Part shown: positions 36,842 through 44,553 of the stretch, piece by piece
Numbering within the stretch: position 1 is the stretch's first letter
Layout of the letters: each line of letters begins with the position of its first letter
Assembly (NCBI GenBank): GCA_026705345.1
Contig: JAPPAV010000105.1
Span: 1 to 64,000, forward strand
Reading direction: 5' to 3'
DNA from: Gammaproteobacteria bacterium
Lineage (GTDB): Bacteria; Pseudomonadota; Gammaproteobacteria; Pseudomonadales; Azotimanducaceae
Length of the DNA: 64,000 bases
Program-made: the position numbers and the translations under genes
Notes under the pieces: model-generated
Told to the model about the DNA's origin: nothing
The model's input: only the letters and a program-made list of their open reading frames with translations
The model's database searches: none

Positions 36842-37486
36842 CTATTCGGGGCCCGCGTGCGCCAGCAGGATGCCTCGAAACTCACCGGCCCGCGCGGGGT
36901 CCTCCTGGAACCACAGGGACTGCCTGACGGCATCCGCAGCACCCATGTAGTCGCCCGCGCGCAGGCTGTCGATCATGTCGCCGAAGTTCTCGGTGCCCCC
37001 GACACCCACCTCGTATACCATGTCCAGCAGCCCCGCCTTCACGGCGTCCGGAAGGTCGGACACAAAGGACTCGTCCGCGCGAAAGTCACGCCAGCGGTAC
37101 GCTAGTCCCGTCTCCAAGAGGCAGTGGCCTTGCGGCTCTGTGACAACGCTAGGGTTGGCAGACACCCCACAGTAGGCTTGCTGGTCGGTCGTAATGCCGC
37201 CCGTCGTGATGTTCGTCCCGTAGCCGATTGCGCTCGTCCCGCCGGCGTCCTGATAAGTCTCGGCGGAAAAGCCCTCCTCGGCCGCGACCCGGTCCACAAG
37301 GGGCGGGAACCAACCGGTGGCCCGAAGTTCGTCGACGATCACGGTCAGGCCGGACGGGGTCGCAGCAGGCGGCAGCTCCGGCGTGTGCGGCGCAAAGGCG
37401 TGCACCCCCATCTGGTAGCCCACCACGACGCCGATCAATAGGACGATCGCGCTATCGGTGTGTTTGCGGAAGAAATCTCTGAGCAT
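36842..37486 (-). CDS. Signal-anchor lysozyme, GH24-like endolysin (214 aa)
   Basis: The enzyme would cleave peptidoglycan glycan strands at lysis. ATG 37486 has GGGAG at good spacing and gives MLRDFFRKHTDSAIVLLIGV: an uncleaved membrane segment (about 11-32) with Gly and small residues, as in signal-anchor-release endolysins. The catalytic block is EGFSAETYQDAGGTSAIGYG with E71 and D80 in the T4 lysozyme spacing. The position equivalent to the T4 catalytic Thr is Ala86, next to Thr84 and Ser85. Downstream ITTDQQA and a helical domain match the family. Neighbouring small membrane proteins may be the holin. Confidence 0.8.
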   Translation of the reverse strand: MLRDFFRKHTDSAIVLLIGVVVGYQMGVHAFAPHTPELPPAATPSGLTVIVDELRATGWFPPLVDRVAAEEGFSAETYQDAGGTSAIGYGTNITTGGITTDQQAYCGVSANPSVVTEPQGHCLLETGLAYRWRDFRADESFVSDLPDAVKAGLLDMVYEVGVGGTENFGDMIDSLRAGDYMGAADAVRQSLWFQEDPARAGEFRGILLAHAGPE

Positions 37487-37512
37487 GTCGGCGCTCCCTC
37501 TTGCAGCGACAA

Positions 37513-37542
37513 CAGGGCCACGCCTCGACAAGCGTGACCCTG
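37513..37542 (-). terminator. Hairpin before the lysozyme gene
   Basis: In the minus-strand RNA, CAGGGUCACGC pairs with GCGUGGCCCUG (one G-U pair) around an 8-nt loop. It sits between the 147-aa gene and the lysozyme start and has no U tract. It may slow transcription or protect an RNA end. Confidence 0.4.
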
Positions 37543-37584
37543 GGTCGTGGTTCGTCTTTGTATCGGGCCTTCAGGCCGTGGGCC

Positions 37585-38028
37585 TCAGCCGCTGAAGTTC
37601 GCGCTCACGAAGGCGCTCACCGCGTCGTTCACCTTCTGGCCGGCCATTTGACCCGCCTCGTTGGCCTGCTGAATCCCGACCGCCGTCTGCTGTTTGCGCT
37701 CGACGGCAAGCTGCTTTCCCTGTACCGCCACGGCCATCTGCGCGTCCGCATCGGCGATCGCGTCACGGGCGTGCGAGTCCGCTGTTACGGCGGCACTCTT
37801 GTCATTCGCGCAACGGGTCAGCTCGCTTACTGCCTGAGCCAACAGTTCCGCAGGGGATGCGGTCTCAACCGGTTCGCCGGAATCGACTTGGTCCGGGCTA
37901 TCGTTCGATGGCCCCGGGTCCGGCGGTGGCGCCTGGTCCTGCGCATCCGAACCCGAGGCGTCGTCGGTCGGCGGTGGCGCTGACGTGGGATCGCGATAGG
38001 TGTTGTTCGCGTCCTGCGAGTCGTTCAT
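37585..38028 (-). CDS. Hypothetical helical protein with disordered N-terminus (147 aa)
   Basis: Residues 1-55 are Pro/Asp/Ser-rich and probably disordered; residues 60-147 are Ala/Gln/Lys-rich helix (AELLAQAVSELTRCANDK onward), ending VNDAVSAFVSANFSG. A GGAG ribosome-binding site precedes ATG 38028. There is no signal peptide or membrane segment. It lies directly before the lysozyme and may belong to the lysis block, but no family is recognised. Confidence 0.7.
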   Translation of the reverse strand: MNDSQDANNTYRDPTSAPPPTDDASGSDAQDQAPPPDPGPSNDSPDQVDSGEPVETASPAELLAQAVSELTRCANDKSAAVTADSHARDAIADADAQMAVAVQGKQLAVERKQQTAVGIQQANEAGQMAGQKVNDAVSAFVSANFSG

Positions 38029-38094
38029 GAGAAAAACTCCATGCCTTGGAGAAAATGCCGCTCGTTCTCACCGGAGCGACTTCGATACTTGGGG

Positions 38095-38137
38095 GTGGGG
38101 ACTATACCGATGGCTGGCCATTGGCATAGGTCCCCAC
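38095..38137 (-). terminator. Long near-perfect stem-loop at the end of the 115-aa membrane protein gene
   Basis: A 7-bp stem (GTGGGGA/TCCCCAC), a one-base bulge and a further 13-bp helix (one mismatch, one G-U) make a 43-nt hairpin that begins at the stop codon of 38137-38484. No U run follows on the minus strand, so it is not a textbook terminator. It could set an mRNA end, act as a processing site or be a recombination relic. Confidence 0.5.
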
Positions 38138-38484
38138 TACAGCAGGAGCTTGACGATCTCAATCGCGACTTCGGCGAGCACGAAGGCGCTGACCGCAAGC
38201 CAGAACACCGTGACCCTCGATGCGACGAGTTTCCGGCCAAGCTCCGTTTTTCCGATCACCGACCCCGCAAGGTCGTCGACCTTCTTCTCGAGCTGCTCGT
38301 ATCCCGGCAGCATTTCCGCGAGGCGCGCGATCGCAGCTTCTTGGCTGGCGTGCCTGTCGTGCAGGTCCTCAATGCGCTTGACTCCGGACTCCGCAACCTC
38401 ACGTACGGCGTCAAGGTTCTTGGCCAAGTCCAGATTGCTTACGGCCGCGCCACGCGCCTTCTTCGGTTTCGGTGTGGTTCCCAT
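38137..38484 (-). CDS. Coiled coil plus C-terminal membrane anchor (115 aa), XhlA-like layout
   Basis: A basic N-terminus and a charged helix (residues about 20-80, including LPGYEQLEKKVDDLAGSVIG) precede one C-terminal hydrophobic segment (VTVFWLAVSAFVLAEVAI). The layout resembles XhlA-type haemolysin or holin-accessory proteins. It shares L(L/M)PxxxQLExKVDxL and a terminal anchor with 39374-39601, so the two are probably paralogues. GGGAGA precedes ATG 38484. A role in lysis or envelope association is inferred. Confidence 0.7.
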   Translation of the reverse strand: MGTTPKPKKARGAAVSNLDLAKNLDAVREVAESGVKRIEDLHDRHASQEAAIARLAEMLPGYEQLEKKVDDLAGSVIGKTELGRKLVASRVTVFWLAVSAFVLAEVAIEIVKLLL

Positions 38485-38495
38485 CGGACTCTCCC

Positions 38496-38894
38496 TTACG
38501 CCGACTCCTCGGCTTCCAATTGTTTCAGTTCGGCTTCTCGCCGGTCTAGGTTCCGTTGAAGCTCGCGGATCTCGGAGTTCGCCCGCTCGACCGTCTTCTC
38601 GGCCTTCACGCGCTGTTCGCGTGCCTGTTCCTCCATGGACTGGGCCTGTTCCAACTGCTTGACGAGACGGTTGATCTGCCCCTGAAGAAGCCGGCCCTCC
38701 TCTGGACGCTCGCGCTGCATCTTCTCCAACTTCTCAATGCGCTCGCGCGTCTTCTGAATGCTGCCGAGCGCGTCTCGGCGCTTCGCTTCGAGCCGGTCGA
38801 CCTCAGCAATCTTGGCCCGCAGCTTCGGCCGCAACTCAAAGAGGAGTTTCTCCAGCGCAGAGATCTTCGCCTGAACCTCACCGACCGTGGGCAC
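38496..38894 (-). CDS. Coiled-coil protein (132 aa)
   Basis: An almost continuous heptad-type helix (ISALEKLLFELRPKLRAKIA through ELKQLEAEESA), highly charged, with no membrane segment or signal. I prefer GTG 38894 because it lies 4 nt after the upstream stop; an ATG at 38966 in the same frame would add 24 residues but overlap the upstream gene by 68 nt, unlike the rest of this operon. Neither start has a strong ribosome-binding site. It resembles other short coiled-coil genes in the block (42023-42705 and 44158-44553). Confidence 0.65.
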   Translation of the reverse strand: MPTVGEVQAKISALEKLLFELRPKLRAKIAEVDRLEAKRRDALGSIQKTRERIEKLEKMQRERPEEGRLLQGQINRLVKQLEQAQSMEEQAREQRVKAEKTVERANSEIRELQRNLDRREAELKQLEAEESA

Positions 38895-38898
38895 CGGT

Positions 38899-39372
38899 CT
38901 AGTTTCCGCCGCCGAACCTCGGAGGGCTGATCTTCGTGCCGACTTGGAACGGGTGTGGGTCGCCATGGATGTAGCGGGCGATCACGGCTCCGTACTGCAC
39001 GCCTACACCTCCCGCGAACGCGTGCTTTCCGGTGCGCATGGTCTTGCCGTCCATTTCGGCGTACTCATGGCGCTGGCCGACATACGCTACCAACCGCATC
39101 GCGTCTCCAGCCCGGAACTCGACACCCGCTGTCAGGTCAGTCCGTCTGTCGGTGCCGAAATCGACTCCAGCGGAGACTGCGTCCGTCAGGCTTACAACGA
39201 ATCCGCAGTGCATCTGCGGACCATCTGTCGTGTCCTGCCTTTCGGCATCGGGACTGCCAATGCCGACTCCGTGGTAGCACTTCAGGTCGGTGGTCTGGGC
39301 TGTGGCCGGCATCGCGAACGCGAAGAGGGCCACCGTCGCCAATGCGAGTGTTCTGACTCTGCTCATGTCCAT
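38899..39372 (-). CDS. Secreted small protein, possible outer-membrane beta barrel (157 aa)
   Basis: A clear signal peptide (VRTLALATVALFAFAMPATA, likely cleaved before Gln) is followed by alternating polar and hydrophobic strands (SAGVDFG, LTAGVEF, MRLVAYVG, AGGVGVQYG), the pattern of a small barrel or porin-like protein, plus two Cys. AGGAGGAGG precedes ATG 39372. Export of a barrel-like protein from a phage suggests alteration of the host surface, such as blocking superinfection; that is inference. Confidence 0.68.
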   Translation of the reverse strand: MDMSRVRTLALATVALFAFAMPATAQTTDLKCYHGVGIGSPDAERQDTTDGPQMHCGFVVSLTDAVSAGVDFGTDRRTDLTAGVEFRAGDAMRLVAYVGQRHEYAEMDGKTMRTGKHAFAGGVGVQYGAVIARYIHGDPHPFQVGTKISPPRFGGGN

Positions 39373-39373
39373 C

Positions 39374-39601
39374 TTATCCTCCTCCTATGAGGCCGCGGAC
39401 GACCTCGAACAGGGTTTGCGCCGCGATGGTGGCCGCGACGACCAGCCATGCGAGGCTCTTGTGTGCCGGGATCAGTTTCCCGACGCTCGTGTGTTCCAGC
39501 AGCTTGTCGACCTTCGCCTCCAGCTGGTCGTGCTTCGGCAGCAACTGGAGCAACTGTTCGACAGCATCAACATCCTTCTCGAGTTCCGGTCCGTCAACCA
39601 C
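39374..39601 (-). CDS. Coiled coil plus C-terminal membrane anchor, paralogue (75 aa)
   Basis: GTG 39601 follows GGAGGAGGT and gives MVDGPELEKDVDAVEQLLQL. A helix with LLPKHDQLEAKVDKLLEH leads to a C-terminal membrane segment (SLAWLVVAATIAAQTLFEVV). It shares layout and the LPxxxQLExKVD motif with 38137-38484. Two such genes close to a lysozyme make a two-part holin or antiholin pair conceivable, but the single anchors at the C-terminus also fit a tethering role. Confidence 0.68.
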   Translation of the reverse strand: MVDGPELEKDVDAVEQLLQLLPKHDQLEAKVDKLLEHTSVGKLIPAHKSLAWLVVAATIAAQTLFEVVRGLIGGG

Positions 39602-39605
39602 CGTG

Positions 39606-40751
39606 CTACCTCCTCCAGTCAATTGTTCGCTCGCAGGGGTCGACGCCGTATCCCGCCAAGACGGCGGCGTCGTAGTCCGAAGCGTGTTCGTAGAACTGCG
39701 CGCCGAGACACATTCGGATCGGTGATACGTTCTCCAGATGACTGCGGATCTGGTCCACATCCCGCAACGCCATTTCGCGGTCGGTCGCGTCGCCGCCGTT
39801 CCGCACCACATGCGTCACGCTCTGGTGCAGGTGCCCTCCCACCGGAAAGTCGTTCAGTGACTCGACGTAGGTGATCGTCACGAACCGAAGGGCCAGCACG
39901 GTGTACGGTTCACGAACCAGAGAGTCGAGCGTTGCTAGGAGCACCATCGCGGAGTCCTTGGCCGACCCGTCACCGGCCGCGATCAGGTAGGACAGGTCGT
40001 CAGCCAGTTCCACGGATTGACCCCCGTCCGGCTCGCCGGCGATCGCACGATGGCACTCGCCAAGGATGAAGCTGGTGTCGACGGCCGTGGAGTCTACGGT
40101 GTAGCCCAAGTCCGCCAAGGCGCCGGCGGTGAGCGGGCCGAGGTGATAGGGACCGCCGCCAATCGCCGGCACCATCAACTCCCGGCCGACGCAGAGATCC
40201 CAATGCGCGTCGTCGGATCCGACCTTGCCGCTACGATCAAGCGGCACGCAGTCGCCGTAACCGCCTTCTGCGGTCCACGCGGCAACGGCGTTCGGACCGT
40301 CGAAGCAGTGGTCGCCCTCGTGTCCAACCCACTTCGGAGAACCCCCGAACCCGAGCGCGTGCACCATTTCGTGGAGCAGTACCGTGTTGAGGATACCGGG
40401 AATGCGGACCTCCGCCGAATCGACGAACGCCGTGTCCACCCAGATCCGGGCCTCCGTGGTCAGCCCCTGGTCGTCACGCCCGGTCTGCGCGCCCTGTGCC
40501 AAGACGGATCCCGGCAGGTGGCGGGCAGACGCATGAAGGCGGAACGAATGGCCCGAAATGACGCCTTCCAGTTCCTCGGCGGTCGAGGTCAACACCTTTT
40601 GGAAGCGCGGTGGCCAGTTGTCAATGCCATGCACCTCGATGCCGGACAGTGTGGCCGAGTCGGGAGAGTCGGCATCACGGGTCAACGCGAAATACGCAGC
40701 GCCCCCCAACAGGACGGCAAGAATGAGGATGTCGGCCAGCGGTCTCTTCAT
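39606..40751 (-). CDS. Membrane-anchored leishmanolysin-like metalloprotease (381 aa)
   Basis: ATG 40751 is preceded by AGGAG at ideal spacing and gives MKRPLADILILAVLLGGAAY, a single N-terminal membrane segment that puts the rest outside the cytoplasm. The active site is HEMVHALGFG at residues 127-136 and a likely third zinc ligand is the His of DAHWD near residue 183. The following LCVGRELM and GPLTAGALADLGYTVD match the M8 leishmanolysin-like pattern of HW, ELM and (S/T)xxxLxDLGY. The rest (from about 210) is unique. It probably cuts periplasmic or surface proteins. An alternative start, ATG 40778, overlaps the upstream stop. Confidence 0.8.
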   Translation of the reverse strand: MKRPLADILILAVLLGGAAYFALTRDADSPDSATLSGIEVHGIDNWPPRFQKVLTSTAEELEGVISGHSFRLHASARHLPGSVLAQGAQTGRDDQGLTTEARIWVDTAFVDSAEVRIPGILNTVLLHEMVHALGFGGSPKWVGHEGDHCFDGPNAVAAWTAEGGYGDCVPLDRSGKVGSDDAHWDLCVGRELMVPAIGGGPYHLGPLTAGALADLGYTVDSTAVDTSFILGECHRAIAGEPDGGQSVELADDLSYLIAAGDGSAKDSAMVLLATLDSLVREPYTVLALRFVTITYVESLNDFPVGGHLHQSVTHVVRNGGDATDREMALRDVDQIRSHLENVSPIRMCLGAQFYEHASDYDAAVLAGYGVDPCERTIDWRR

Positions 40752-40777
40752 GGAAAATCTCCTGTTCCATTCGGTCA

Positions 40778-41926
40778 TTACGGCTTCCCCGCGTTGATCT
40801 GAGCACACGTCACCTCCGCGGTCGTGCCGTAGCTTTGGTCGTTCCGCCACTGGAGCCGCACGCGGCCGGATGCGAAGTCGGCCGGCTGGAGCGTCACGCT
40901 TCTGGATGGCGCGGCCCTGCATCTCTCCGTGATCATGTTGCTGATATCACTCGCCTTCCAACGGTTGAAGTCCGTCCCGAACGACGGGGGCTGTGCAGAG
41001 AACCCGACTCTTAGGTGCACGCCGCCCTCGACCGTCGTGCCGTCCCAGTCGATGCGGAACTCGGCGGGGCCATAGGTCACGATGTCTGCGCCCGTGTAGA
41101 ACACGCGAATGGATCGCACCTCGCGCGGTCGCGGCGGATCGCCTGCGCTCAAGCCGTTATAGCCCAGCATCACCGGATAGCCGTTGTCGGAAAACGGTCC
41201 GAAGTACGACAGATACGACCCCGTCACGCCTTTGAGAACCGCGTGCCAGTTTATCTTCGGGTTGTACTTCTGGTCATCCAGGTTTCCGTAATGTACCGTG
41301 ACGACCTTGTCCAATTCCTGGTGTGTGTACCAGGACTCCAGTCCTCGATTCCAGATGATGAACGGTCGCTCCTGCCCTTCGCCGGACAGGTCTGGTTCCG
41401 GCGTGAGGAAGAACAGCACGCTCTCGATGTCCTTGGCGTCCGGCAGATCGAACTTTCTCTCGTTCCTGCCAACGGAAATGTCGTGGATCTGCTTGATCGA
41501 CCCCGGCGTCACCGTGCGCTTGCTTTTCCACCGCGCCCTGGCGACGTGCCGGTCGTCCTCGTGCTCATGCACCGTCACGGTCTGCGCCGCGTCGGGGAAC
41601 AGCGTGTCCACCCGCACCGTCCGTCCGACCTCGTTGTCGTCCACGGAGGTTGTATACCAGCGTTTGCCGTTCGAATCGGTCACGTCGATTTTCGCGCCCT
41701 CGCGGATGTGGCAGATCACGTCGGTCTCGGCGGAATCGGTCACCACCACGCGGCACTGGTGGCGCTTCGGCTTGCTCGGCGTGCCCTGCTCGATGGCGTA
41801 CGCCACGGCCCCGGCCTCCGGCACGGCGACAGCGCCAACCATCTTCCCCTTGTCTGGAGCGGTCGGCAGCGGCTCACACGCGGCGAGCGTGAACAGCATA
41901 GCGAATCCCGCAATTGCCCTTGTCAT
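40778..41926 (-). CDS. Predicted lipoprotein, unknown function (382 aa)
   Basis: ATG 41926 follows GGAGGG and gives MTRAIAGFAMLFTLAACEPL, a signal peptide with a LAAC lipobox and lipidated Cys17. The mature part is beta-rich with charged stretches and no motif I recognise. Its stop overlaps an ATG of the metalloprotease frame by 1 nt, so the two are co-translated and both are exported. A 96-nt gap upstream (41927-42022) carries only the ribosome-binding site. Confidence 0.75.
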   Translation of the reverse strand: MTRAIAGFAMLFTLAACEPLPTAPDKGKMVGAVAVPEAGAVAYAIEQGTPSKPKRHQCRVVVTDSAETDVICHIREGAKIDVTDSNGKRWYTTSVDDNEVGRTVRVDTLFPDAAQTVTVHEHEDDRHVARARWKSKRTVTPGSIKQIHDISVGRNERKFDLPDAKDIESVLFFLTPEPDLSGEGQERPFIIWNRGLESWYTHQELDKVVTVHYGNLDDQKYNPKINWHAVLKGVTGSYLSYFGPFSDNGYPVMLGYNGLSAGDPPRPREVRSIRVFYTGADIVTYGPAEFRIDWDGTTVEGGVHLRVGFSAQPPSFGTDFNRWKASDISNMITERCRAAPSRSVTLQPADFASGRVRLQWRNDQSYGTTAEVTCAQINAGKP

Positions 41927-42022
41927 GTGAACATCCCTCCGTGGTGGTTCACGGCACGGGACTGGCGCCCGGGCTCTGGTTGAAATCGTAAGGTCCGCGG
42001 CCCTATCACACCAGCGGCGCAA

Positions 42023-42373
42023 TCACTTGATCGGCACCCCGGATCCCAACCTCTTGAGACTGGCCTGGATCTTCTCGACCCGTGCTTCGTGGGCCTCGAG
42101 CTGTTCGCGGGCCTTACCCGCAGATTCACGAGCGGCAGCGGTCTGCTCCTTCAATTCGGCCAGCAAGGTCTCGTATTCCTCGGCTTGGCCCATGTTCCCG
42201 GTCTCCTGGGCGCGAAGCAGTTTCGAACGGATCACCTTCTGCTGCTTGGCGTACGCCTCTTCTTCGGCCGTGTACCGCTTGACGAGTGCCCGCGCCTTCT
42301 CGGTCGAACTGACCTCGCGCTTGAGCGCGGTCCGTAGCCTTCGCTGGAGGGCCTGTCGTGTCGTGGTCGCCAT
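42023..42373 (-). CDS. Coiled-coil protein (116 aa)
   Basis: MATTTRQALQRRLRTALKRE opens a long charged helix with a break near LRAQETGNMGQ; it ends GSGVPIK. The first base of its ATG is the last base of the upstream TAA stop. It is one of three short consecutive coiled-coil genes (42023-42896). Function unknown; similar length and composition suggest that they assemble together. Confidence 0.72.
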   Translation of the reverse strand: MATTTRQALQRRLRTALKREVSSTEKARALVKRYTAEEEAYAKQQKVIRSKLLRAQETGNMGQAEEYETLLAELKEQTAAARESAGKAREQLEAHEARVEKIQASLKRLGSGVPIK

Positions 42374-42705
42374 TACTTGACTCCTAGCTTCGCGAGCGCC
42401 GCCTCGGTTGCGTCGAGTTTCGCTTTCGGGCCCTCGAGCCGCTCCTTCTCCCTCGCGAGTTGCTCACGCACCTCGTTCAGCTGGGGCTCCAACGCCTCGG
42501 CCTTTTCTCGCCAAAGCGCCTGCTGTTGGGCCGGGGGCTCCGCCGCTTTCCGGAGGTACGCATTCCGCTCGGCGATGATGGCGCTCTCACGATTCTCAAG
42601 CGCGTTCACCTTGGCCTGCTGGCGCTGGTAGGTGCGCCTGTAGCCGACCAGCGCCTTCTGGAGCTTGCGTCGCAGGATCGCCTTCTGCTCCTTGAGACTG
42701 GCCAT
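42373..42705 (-). CDS. Coiled-coil protein (110 aa)
   Basis: MASLKEQKAILRRKLQKALV begins a nearly continuous helix with a Pro-Pro-Ala break in the middle, ending AALAKLGVK. Start and stop each overlap a neighbour by one base, so it is strictly coupled. No motif or signal. It is similar in design to the genes on either side but not clearly homologous by eye. Confidence 0.72.
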   Translation of the reverse strand: MASLKEQKAILRRKLQKALVGYRRTYQRQQAKVNALENRESAIIAERNAYLRKAAEPPAQQQALWREKAEALEPQLNEVREQLAREKERLEGPKAKLDATEAALAKLGVK

Positions 42706-42896
42706 CAGGAGTCGTCCTCGTCCTCAGCCTCAGCCTTGGCCTCGGCTTCGCGTCTGGCCGCTTCCGCAACCTCCTCCAGGCGCCTCAGCCGCTCTTCAAC
42801 GTCCCCGAACCGGCCGTCGTGTCGCCTGACGATCGCGTCATGCTCGTCGAGTCTCTTGCCGATTTCCCCGCTGGTCAGTGGTCCTGACACTGGCAT
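42705..42896 (-). CDS. Very small acidic coiled-coil protein (63 aa)
   Basis: MPVSGPLTSGEIGKRLDEHD starts a helix rich in Arg and Glu and ends in an acidic tail (AEDEDDS). AGGAG precedes the ATG closely. The short length is supported by good codon phase, a ribosome-binding site and a TGATG overlap with the next gene. Confidence 0.7.
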   Translation of the reverse strand: MPVSGPLTSGEIGKRLDEHDAIVRRHDGRFGDVEERLRRLEEVAEAARREAEAKAEAEDEDDS

Positions 42897-42917
42897 TTCT
42901 CCTGTCTGGAGTTGGTC

Positions 42918-44153
42918 CTACTGGTTGTTGGTGTCGTCCCCGTTCCCGTCGTCGTCCCCGATCTCATCCTCGGCCTGCTTCAGGATGTCGTCAAGGTCAA
43001 GGCCGTCTCCGTCCCCGTCGTCATCGTCGGTGCCGCCGGTCCCGTCGTCGTCGTCGTCGCTCGTCAGGTCGTCAACCTGTTTCAGGAGGTCGTCGAGGTC
43101 AAGACCGTCGTCCCCATCCCCATCGTCGTCCCCGGTCCCGTCGTCGTCCCCGAAGTCGTCGGTGAGGAACGAATCGTCGAACAGCAGGTCGTCGTCGTCC
43201 GATCCGTCGTCACCGTCGCCGGGCGGAACGCCAAGCGCCTTGAGCACATCGTCGATGACCACTGCGATCAACTTCGCGTCGATGAACGGCGTCTGCATCG
43301 AGAACTGGGCGAGGCTCGTGTTCAGCACGACGAGGCTGAACGAGAACGTCCAGTCGATCATCAGGGCGTCCGGCGCCAGCGCGAAGATGAAGCGCCGAAT
43401 GTCGGTGCGGTTCCATTTCGGCGGGTGGTGCCGGTATTTGTCCAAGCCATCGATGATCTTGTCGGCGTGGTCTAGGAAGTTCGAGTAGAGCAGGAAGAAC
43501 GGTCCCACCGCGATGTTTTCGCCCAACTGCTGGATCGCGTCGTGGTACTCCGGGTGCTTCTCCTGAAGCTGCCGGAACCGCTTTCTCAGGCCATGAGCGG
43601 CCCGGTACAGCGCATCAATGCCGGCCTTTTCCGTCAGCGATTCGAGTTCCTTGAGAACCTTGATGACCTCGTCCTCGATGCCGTGCTCGAGTTCGCCGAT
43701 CCGATCCTCGATCTTCTTGAGCGACTGCGTGGCGAAGTGATCGGTCGCGGTCAGGACCGTCTTGCCCTTGTGTTCGATGTCCGCCATGTGGGTTTTCGCC
43801 GAGTGCTCGAGTCCGGCCTCGGCGATCTTGCCCTGGTTCTGGACGTAGGCGGCGACTTGGTCGCCCTCGTGCTTGATGGCCGAGACGGCTTGGTTCTCGG
43901 CGTGCTGGATGTCGCTCTTGGCCTTGTTGGCGGCCTGTTCGAGCTGGTGCTTCAGGTCATCGAATACGCTCATAATGTCTTTCTCCAAGGCGGCCTGCGC
44001 CGCATCCGCGGTCTGTTTCGCCGTGTCGACGACGGTCTTCCCCGTATCGTGGATCGTCTTGCCGGCATCGTCGGTGGCGTGCTTGACGCTCTTTCCGGCG
44101 CTGTCGGCGGCGTGCTTGACCGCGTGCGTGACGTGCTTGAACGAGAAGCCCAC
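42918..44153 (-). CDS. Amphipathic helical protein with repeated acidic tail (411 aa)
   Basis: GTG 44153 gives MGFSFKHVTHAVKHAADSAG followed by 11-residue-like repeats of Lys/Asp/Ala (VKHA, GKSVKHA, GKTIHDTGKTV), resembling LEA or apolipoprotein helices that lie on membranes or in amphipathic bundles. A globular middle (residues 200-310) is unrecognised. The last 95 residues are extremely Asp-rich and repeat DG(D/L)xLDLDD(L/I)LKQ twice, which could bind calcium or mimic nucleic acid. No signal peptide is seen. It is the longest member of the coiled-coil block and a good candidate for an undescribed virion or envelope-associated factor. Confidence 0.72.
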   Translation of the reverse strand: MGFSFKHVTHAVKHAADSAGKSVKHATDDAGKTIHDTGKTVVDTAKQTADAAQAALEKDIMSVFDDLKHQLEQAANKAKSDIQHAENQAVSAIKHEGDQVAAYVQNQGKIAEAGLEHSAKTHMADIEHKGKTVLTATDHFATQSLKKIEDRIGELEHGIEDEVIKVLKELESLTEKAGIDALYRAAHGLRKRFRQLQEKHPEYHDAIQQLGENIAVGPFFLLYSNFLDHADKIIDGLDKYRHHPPKWNRTDIRRFIFALAPDALMIDWTFSFSLVVLNTSLAQFSMQTPFIDAKLIAVVIDDVLKALGVPPGDGDDGSDDDDLLFDDSFLTDDFGDDDGTGDDDGDGDDGLDLDDLLKQVDDLTSDDDDDGTGGTDDDDGDGDGLDLDDILKQAEDEIGDDDGNGDDTNNQ

Positions 44154-44157
44154 ACCC

Positions 44158-44553
44158 CTAGCCTTTCCGGCCCGATTTGCGCTTGGCCCGGTTCACGGCC
44201 TCCTGGAGCCGGAGGATGGACTCGCGCTCCACCTTCATTCGCTGGACGAGAACCGCTTGCCGCTCTTTCAGGTCGGCGATTTCCGACTGCTCGCGCTCGA
44301 GCTTCGAGGTCGCGCCGTCCAGACGGGCTTGGAGTGCCCTGTCCCGAGCGTCGTTCTGCCAGCGGTAACCCGCCGACGGCCTGTAGTTGTCGATCTCGTT
44401 CTTGTACCTCTGGGCACGGGCCTGGTGCTGCCTGATCTGCTCCGTGATCGTCTTGTATTGGCTGCCGGTCTGGCTGTAGTCCTCCTTGGCCGCCGCGAGG
44501 TGCTCCTGCGCTTGGCGCAGAGTCGCGAAAAGCTGCTTTCGGTCGGTCGCCAT
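44158..44553 (-). CDS. Coiled-coil protein (131 aa)
   Basis: ATG 44553 overlaps the stop of the 44-aa membrane protein (TGATG), fixing the start as MATDRKQLFATLRQAQEHLA. The protein is an extended helix with a basic end (NRAKRKSGRKG). An in-frame upstream extension exists but would run through two real genes. Function unknown. Confidence 0.72.
   Translation of the reverse strand: MATDRKQLFATLRQAQEHLAAAKEDYSQTGSQYKTITEQIRQHQARAQRYKNEIDNYRPSAGYRWQNDARDRALQARLDGATSKLEREQSEIADLKERQAVLVQRMKVERESILRLQEAVNRAKRKSGRKG

Noticed and set aside
42460-43488. A Ser-rich plus-strand frame of 342 codons
   Set aside because: It is antisense to the Asp-rich tail of the 411-aa protein and the small coiled-coil genes, which have proper starts and overlaps.
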